NCBI GenBank assembly: GCA_014649555.1
Contig: BMTG01000001.1
Coordinates: forward strand, 124,001 to 188,000
Reading direction: 5' to 3'
DNA from: Streptomyces globisporus
GTDB lineage: Bacteria > Actinomycetota > Actinomycetes > Streptomycetales > Streptomycetaceae
DNA length: 64,000 bases
Part shown: positions 60,154 to 64,000 of the stretch, in pieces
How the letters are laid out: each line of letters starts with the position of its first letter
Position numbering within the stretch: position 1 is the stretch's first letter
Program-made: the position numbers and the translations under genes
The notes under the pieces: model-generated
The model's database searches: none
What the model was told of the DNA's origin: nothing
The model's input: the letters and a program-made list of their open reading frames with translations, nothing else

Positions 60154-62823
60154 TCAGCGCATCAGCACGCCCCCGCCCTCCCCCGTCGCCTCGGTCGGCA
60201 GGGCGACCAGGCCCAGTTCGGCGCTGGTGGCCAGCAGCCGGTGGGCGGGCAGGACGCGCACGGTGTAGCCGTACGGTCCCGTCCGGTCCGGGGTGAGCGG
60301 GCCCTCGTACAGCCAGCGGTCCTCCAGGTCCTGACCGCCCGCCGGCTTCAGCGGGAAGGTCTGGGCGTCCGCGATGGCGTCGCCGGAGTCGACCCGGCCC
60401 GCGACCACCTGGACCTCGACGTCGTCCGGCTCCAGGCCGCCGAGCGCGATCCGTACCCGCAGCGCCAGGGTGGCCCCCAGCTCCGCCGAACCGCCCGCGG
60501 CGTCCCCGGTGACCGTCTCCACATGGTCGACGGAGACCCCGCGCCAGGCCGCCCGGACCCTGGCCTTCCACGCGGCGAGCTCCTGCGCCACCGCGGGCTC
60601 CAGTGCCCGGCGGGCCTGAGCGGCGGGGGCGTACAGGCGCTCCACGTACTCGCGCACCATCCGCCCCGCGAGCACCTTCGGGCCGAGGCTGACCAGGGTG
60701 GAGCGGACCATCTCGATCCAGCGGTCGGGCAGATCCCCGGCGCCCCGGTCGTAGAAGCGCGGGGCGACCCGGTCCTCGATCAGGGCGTAGAGGGCGTTCG
60801 ACTCCAGCTCGTCCCGGCGGTCCTCGTCGACCGCGGAGCCGTCGGCGGTGGGGATCTCCCAGCCGAAGTCCGGGTCGAACCACTCGTCCCACCAACCGTC
60901 GCGCACCGACAGGTTGAGGCAGCCGTTGAGCGCCGCCTTCATCCCGCTGGTGCCGCAGGCCTCCAGCGGGCGCAGCGGGTTGTTGAGCCAGACGTCGCAG
61001 CCCGGGTAGAGCTTCTGCGCCATGCCCATGCCGTAGTCCGGGAGGAACACGATGCGGTGGCGTACCCGCGGGTCGTCCGCGAACCGCACCAGCTCCTGCA
61101 CCAGCCGCTTCCCGCCGTCGTCGGCCGGGTGCGCCTTGCCCGCGACGACGATCTGGATCGGGTGCGTCGGGTGCAGCAGCAGCTCCCGCAGCCGGTCGCG
61201 GTCGCGCAGCATCAGCGTCAGCCGCTTGTACGAGGGGACGCGGCGGGCGAAGCCGATGGTCAGGATGTCCGGGTCGAGGACACCGTCGATCCAGCCCAGC
61301 TCGGCGGTGCCCGCGCCGCGCCTGCGCCAGGAGGCGTAGAGGCGGCGGCGGACCTCGGTGACGAGCTGGCCGCGCAGGTCCCGGCGCAGGTCCCAGATCT
61401 CCTGGTCGCCGATGCCGGTCACCGCGTCCCAGCGGCGGGGGGTGCCGGTCTGCGCGGAGGCCTCGTCGGCCACGGGGCCGCCGGCCAGCACCTGGTGGGC
61501 GCGGCCCTCGCCGACCTGGCCCGCACCGAGCCGGAACACCTCGGGAGCGACCCAGGTCGGGGCGTGGACCCCGTTGGTGACGGAGATGATCGGCACCTCT
61601 GCGGGGTCGAAGCCCGGCCAGAGCCCGGAGAACATCTCCCGGCTGACCGCCCCGTGCAGGGTGGAGACGCCGTTGGCGCGCTGGGCGAGCCTGAGGCCCA
61701 TCACCGCCATGTTGAACAGCTCCGGCTCGCCGCCGGGGTAGGTCTCGGTGCCGAGCGGCAGGATCTTCTCGACGGGTACGCCGGGCAGTTCGCCCTCGTC
61801 GCCGAAGTGGCGGGCGACGAGCCCCCGGTCGAAACGGTCTATGCCGGCGGGCACCGGGGTGTGGGTGGTGAAGACGGTCCCGGCCCGGACCACTTCGAGG
61901 GCGGCCTCGAAGTCGAGTCCGGTGGGGATGAGTTCGCGGATACGCTCCAGGCCGAGGAAGCCGGCGTGGCCCTCGTTGGTGTGGAACACCTCCGGCTCCG
62001 GCGTGCCGGTCAGCCGGCTCCAGGTGCGCACGGCGCGCACGCCGCCGATGCCGAGCAGCATCTCCTGGAGGAGGCGGTGGTCGCTGCCGCCGCCGTAGAG
62101 CCGGTCGGTGACGTCGCGCTCGCCGGGGGCGTTCTCCTCGACGTCGGAGTCGAGGAGGAGCAGCGGCACGCGGCCGACCCGGGCCAGCCAGATGCAGGCG
62201 TGCAGCGAGCGTCCGCCGGGCAGGGCGAGGACGACCCGGGCGGGGGTGCCGTCGGCCTCGCGGACCAGGTCGAGCGGGAGTTCGTTGGGGTCGAGGACGG
62301 GATAGTGCTCCTGCTGCCAGCCCTCGCGCGAGAGGGTCTGGCGGAAGTAGCCGTGCCGGTAGAGCAGCCCGACGCCGATGAGCGGGACGCCGAGGTCGCT
62401 GGCGGCCTTGAGGTGGTCGCCGGCCAGGATGCCGAGGCCGCCGCTGTACTGGGGCAGGGCGGCGGTGACACCGAATTCGGGTGAGAAGTAGGCGATGGCG
62501 GAGGGGAGTTCGGCTCCGGCGGCCCGCTGTTCCTGATACCAGCGGGGGCCGTCCAGATATTCCGCCAGATCGGCGGAGGCCGCGGCGAGGCGGCCGAGGT
62601 ACTCCGCGTCCCCGGCCAGTTCGGTCAGCCGCCCGGCGGACAGTGAGCCGAGCAGGCGTACGGGGTCGGCGTCCGCGGGCCGCCAGCCCTCGGGGTCGGC
62701 GGCCCGGAAGAGCTCGCGGGTCTCGGTGTGCCACGACCAGCGCAGGTTGCGCGCGAGGTCGTGGAGGGGTCGAAGGGGTTCGGGGAGAACAGGACGCACG
62801 GTGAATCGACGAATGGCCTTCAC
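60154..62823 (-). CDS. glgP: Glycogen (alpha-glucan) phosphorylase
   Basis: This 889-residue GT35 enzyme starts at GTG 62823, with GGTGGAG upstream. It is the short-type alpha-glucan phosphorylase of actinobacteria, with YFSPEFGVTAALPQYSGGLG near the N-terminus, VFHTNEGHAGFLGLERIREL and VTNGVHAPTWVAPEV in the middle, and the pyridoxal-phosphate site EACGTSGMKAALNG (Lys ~628). It releases glucose-1-phosphate from glycogen. It is transcribed divergently from glgE, which extends the same polymer using maltose-1-phosphate, so the 550-bp intergenic region sits between opposing activities. Confidence 0.95.
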   Translation of the reverse strand: MKAIRRFTVRPVLPEPLRPLHDLARNLRWSWHTETRELFRAADPEGWRPADADPVRLLGSLSAGRLTELAGDAEYLGRLAAASADLAEYLDGPRWYQEQRAAGAELPSAIAYFSPEFGVTAALPQYSGGLGILAGDHLKAASDLGVPLIGVGLLYRHGYFRQTLSREGWQQEHYPVLDPNELPLDLVREADGTPARVVLALPGGRSLHACIWLARVGRVPLLLLDSDVEENAPGERDVTDRLYGGGSDHRLLQEMLLGIGGVRAVRTWSRLTGTPEPEVFHTNEGHAGFLGLERIRELIPTGLDFEAALEVVRAGTVFTTHTPVPAGIDRFDRGLVARHFGDEGELPGVPVEKILPLGTETYPGGEPELFNMAVMGLRLAQRANGVSTLHGAVSREMFSGLWPGFDPAEVPIISVTNGVHAPTWVAPEVFRLGAGQVGEGRAHQVLAGGPVADEASAQTGTPRRWDAVTGIGDQEIWDLRRDLRGQLVTEVRRRLYASWRRRGAGTAELGWIDGVLDPDILTIGFARRVPSYKRLTLMLRDRDRLRELLLHPTHPIQIVVAGKAHPADDGGKRLVQELVRFADDPRVRHRIVFLPDYGMGMAQKLYPGCDVWLNNPLRPLEACGTSGMKAALNGCLNLSVRDGWWDEWFDPDFGWEIPTADGSAVDEDRRDELESNALYALIEDRVAPRFYDRGAGDLPDRWIEMVRSTLVSLGPKVLAGRMVREYVERLYAPAAQARRALEPAVAQELAAWKARVRAAWRGVSVDHVETVTGDAAGGSAELGATLALRVRIALGGLEPDDVEVQVVAGRVDSGDAIADAQTFPLKPAGGQDLEDRWLYEGPLTPDRTGPYGYTVRVLPAHRLLATSAELGLVALPTEATGEGGGVLMR

Positions 62824-63373
62824 TGCTCCACCTTTACAGGGGACTTGCGCATCCGAGCGGACGCACCACGGTGTGCGTCCCTTCCGTCACCCCTGACGGT
62901 AGCGGCCGTCCGTGGCGGGCTGCCACGGCGCGCGGAGGGCGCGCCCGGTCCGGGGCCCACACGCCGCGCGCCTCCCCACAGATGCCCCACACACCCCATC
63001 AGTGATCTCCCGCCACTCCTCCCACCTGGGGTTTGGCCGATTTCCCTCCCGTACGCGGCCTTGTGGACCTCATTGCCACAGGGAAAGCTGCCGTGTGGCG
63101 CCGCAGAGCGGGTATCCGGAACCCGTGGGGGCGCTTCGGGTCTCCTGCGCCGGGCGGGGCGTGCGCGCCGCGTGCGGCGGAGCCCGAGCGGCCCGTTACG
63201 ACCGAGTAGTTAACACGGCGCCGGATTTCCCACCCTCCGACGCGGGGAAGGCTTCCCCGGTACACGGCACGACCCGGCCCGCACTCGTTCTCCCGTGCAT
63301 CCCGAAACATGCACGAAACCCCCGCGACCCACCCATTCGAGTGCCATTCGAGTGAACGCGGACAGGAGCGGCC
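62824..63373. promoter_or_regulatory. Divergent glgP-glgE control region
   Basis: No gene is supported in these 550 bp. TAGTTAAC near 63206 (containing the palindrome GTTAAC) in an otherwise GC-rich area is the best -10-like element towards glgE. A perfect tandem repeat of CCATTCGAGTG (63333-63343 and 63344-63354) ends 19 bp before the glgE start and would lie in the mRNA leader or act as an operator with 11-bp phasing. Confidence 0.5.
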
Positions 63374-64000
63374 ATGCCCACAGCCCGTCAGCAGACAGCT
63401 GAGCAGTTACAAAGGACAGATCCCCGTCTTCGCGGCACACGCGGTCGGTCCTCCGCCCCCGTGCCGTCCCCCGTGCACGCCGAGCTCCTCCAGCCCCCAG
63501 GTGATTCCATGATCGGTCGTATTCCCGTCCTGGACGTCCGTCCTCTCGTCGACTGCGGCAGACGGGCGGCGAAGGCCGTCGTCGGTGAGACCTTCCAGGT
63601 CACCGCCACTGTCTTCCGCGAAGGCCATGACGCGGTGGCCGCCAATGTCGTGCTGCGCGATCCGGGCGGGCGCGTAGGCCCGTGGACCCCGATGCGGGAG
63701 CTGGCGCAGGGTACGGACCGGTGGGGTGCGGACATCACCCCGGATGCCGAGGGCCGCTGGACGTACACGGTGGAGGCCTGGAGCGATCCGGTCAGCACCT
63801 GGCGGCACCACGCCGCGATCAAGATCCCGGCGGGCATCGACACGGACCTGGTGCTGGCCGAGGGCGCGGCGCTGCTGGAGCGGGCCGCCGCGGGCGTGCC
63901 GAAAAAGCACGGCCGCGAGGCGGTGCTGGCCGCGGTGGACGCGCTGCGCGACACCGGCCACCCGGCCGAGGCCCGGCTGGCCGCCGCGCTGACCCCGGCC
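63374..64000 (+). CDS. glgE: Maltosyltransferase GlgE, N-terminal part (runs off the window)
   Basis: 209 codons are visible, open to the end of the window. After a ~45-residue variable N-terminus the sequence reads IGRIPVLDVRPLVDCGRRAA, then FQVTATVFREGHDAVAANVV and WTPMRELAQGTDRWGADI, and STWRHHAAIKIPAGIDTDLV. This is the N-terminal domain of GlgE, which adds maltose from maltose-1-phosphate to alpha-1,4-glucan. ATG 63374 has AGGAG ~6 nt upstream; ATG 63509 is in frame but has no good site. If the upstream start is used, codon 12 is TTA (63407-63409), making synthesis dependent on the bldA tRNA. It diverges from glgP. Confidence 0.92.
   Translation, partial: MPTARQQTAEQLQRTDPRLRGTRGRSSAPVPSPVHAELLQPPGDSMIGRIPVLDVRPLVDCGRRAAKAVVGETFQVTATVFREGHDAVAANVVLRDPGGRVGPWTPMRELAQGTDRWGADITPDAEGRWTYTVEAWSDPVSTWRHHAAIKIPAGIDTDLVLAEGAALLERAAAGVPKKHGREAVLAAVDALRDTGHPAEARLAAALTPA

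Overview
The window is typical Streptomyces chromosome. It has very high GC with G/C at nearly every third codon position, many GTG starts, ATGA/GTGA stop-start overlaps, TTA codons confined to two genes, and hallmark families (streptogrisin-type protease, GlgE/GlgP glycogen enzymes, tandem YkuD lipoproteins, a 6C-type RNA). No rRNA, tRNA, CRISPR array or insertion sequence was found.

Layout. 0-7.7 kb: 3' part of a LuxR-type regulator, a small unknown gene, a heavily rearranged peptide-transporter binding-protein pseudogene, a secreted S1 protease, and an arginine/ornithine-type antiporter with arginine deiminase. 7.8-30.7 kb: a complete phage-tail-like contractile injection system (CIS). A minus-strand arm (LuxR regulator, exported beta-propeller protein, DUF4255 cap, AAA+ ATPase) diverges from a plus-strand arm. 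The plus arm encodes an Ig-like membrane protein, sheath, tube 1, a chaperone-like protein, a small protein, a 1064-residue disordered protein, tube 2, LysM baseplate protein, VgrG-like spike, PAAR tip, gp25 wedge, baseplate J, tail protein I and a zinc-ribbon/membrane/discoidin-like protein. 31-36 kb: a class I terpene synthase with a TTA codon, carboxylesterase, CopD-like membrane protein, EF-hand protein and a degenerate deacetylase lipoprotein. 36.1-36.5 kb: an AT-rich island followed by a 6C-like small RNA. 36.5-43.3 kb: RsbW-like ATPase, enoyl-CoA hydratase, two L,D-transpeptidase lipoproteins and glycogen debranching enzyme. 43.3-53.1 kb: a four-gene ABC/two-component operon, a heterodimeric ABC exporter, and a diacylglycerol-kinase-like/PAP2 pair. 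53.2-56.1 kb: two gene relics and a divergent FAD monooxygenase/TetR pair. 56.5-64 kb: M4 metalloprotease, alginate-lyase-like enzyme, glycogen phosphorylase and, divergently, the start of glgE.

The CIS is the main system. Its single sheath, missing tail-fibre gene and two membrane proteins fit the Streptomyces type that, from general knowledge, is cytoplasmic and linked to cell death and development. It carries no recognisable toxin cargo. Its least understood parts are the disordered protein (possible tape measure), the two bitopic membrane proteins and the exported propeller protein.

The least expected pattern is non-coding. At about eight genes, the last 14-36 bp around the stop codon recur as imperfect direct repeats just past the stop.
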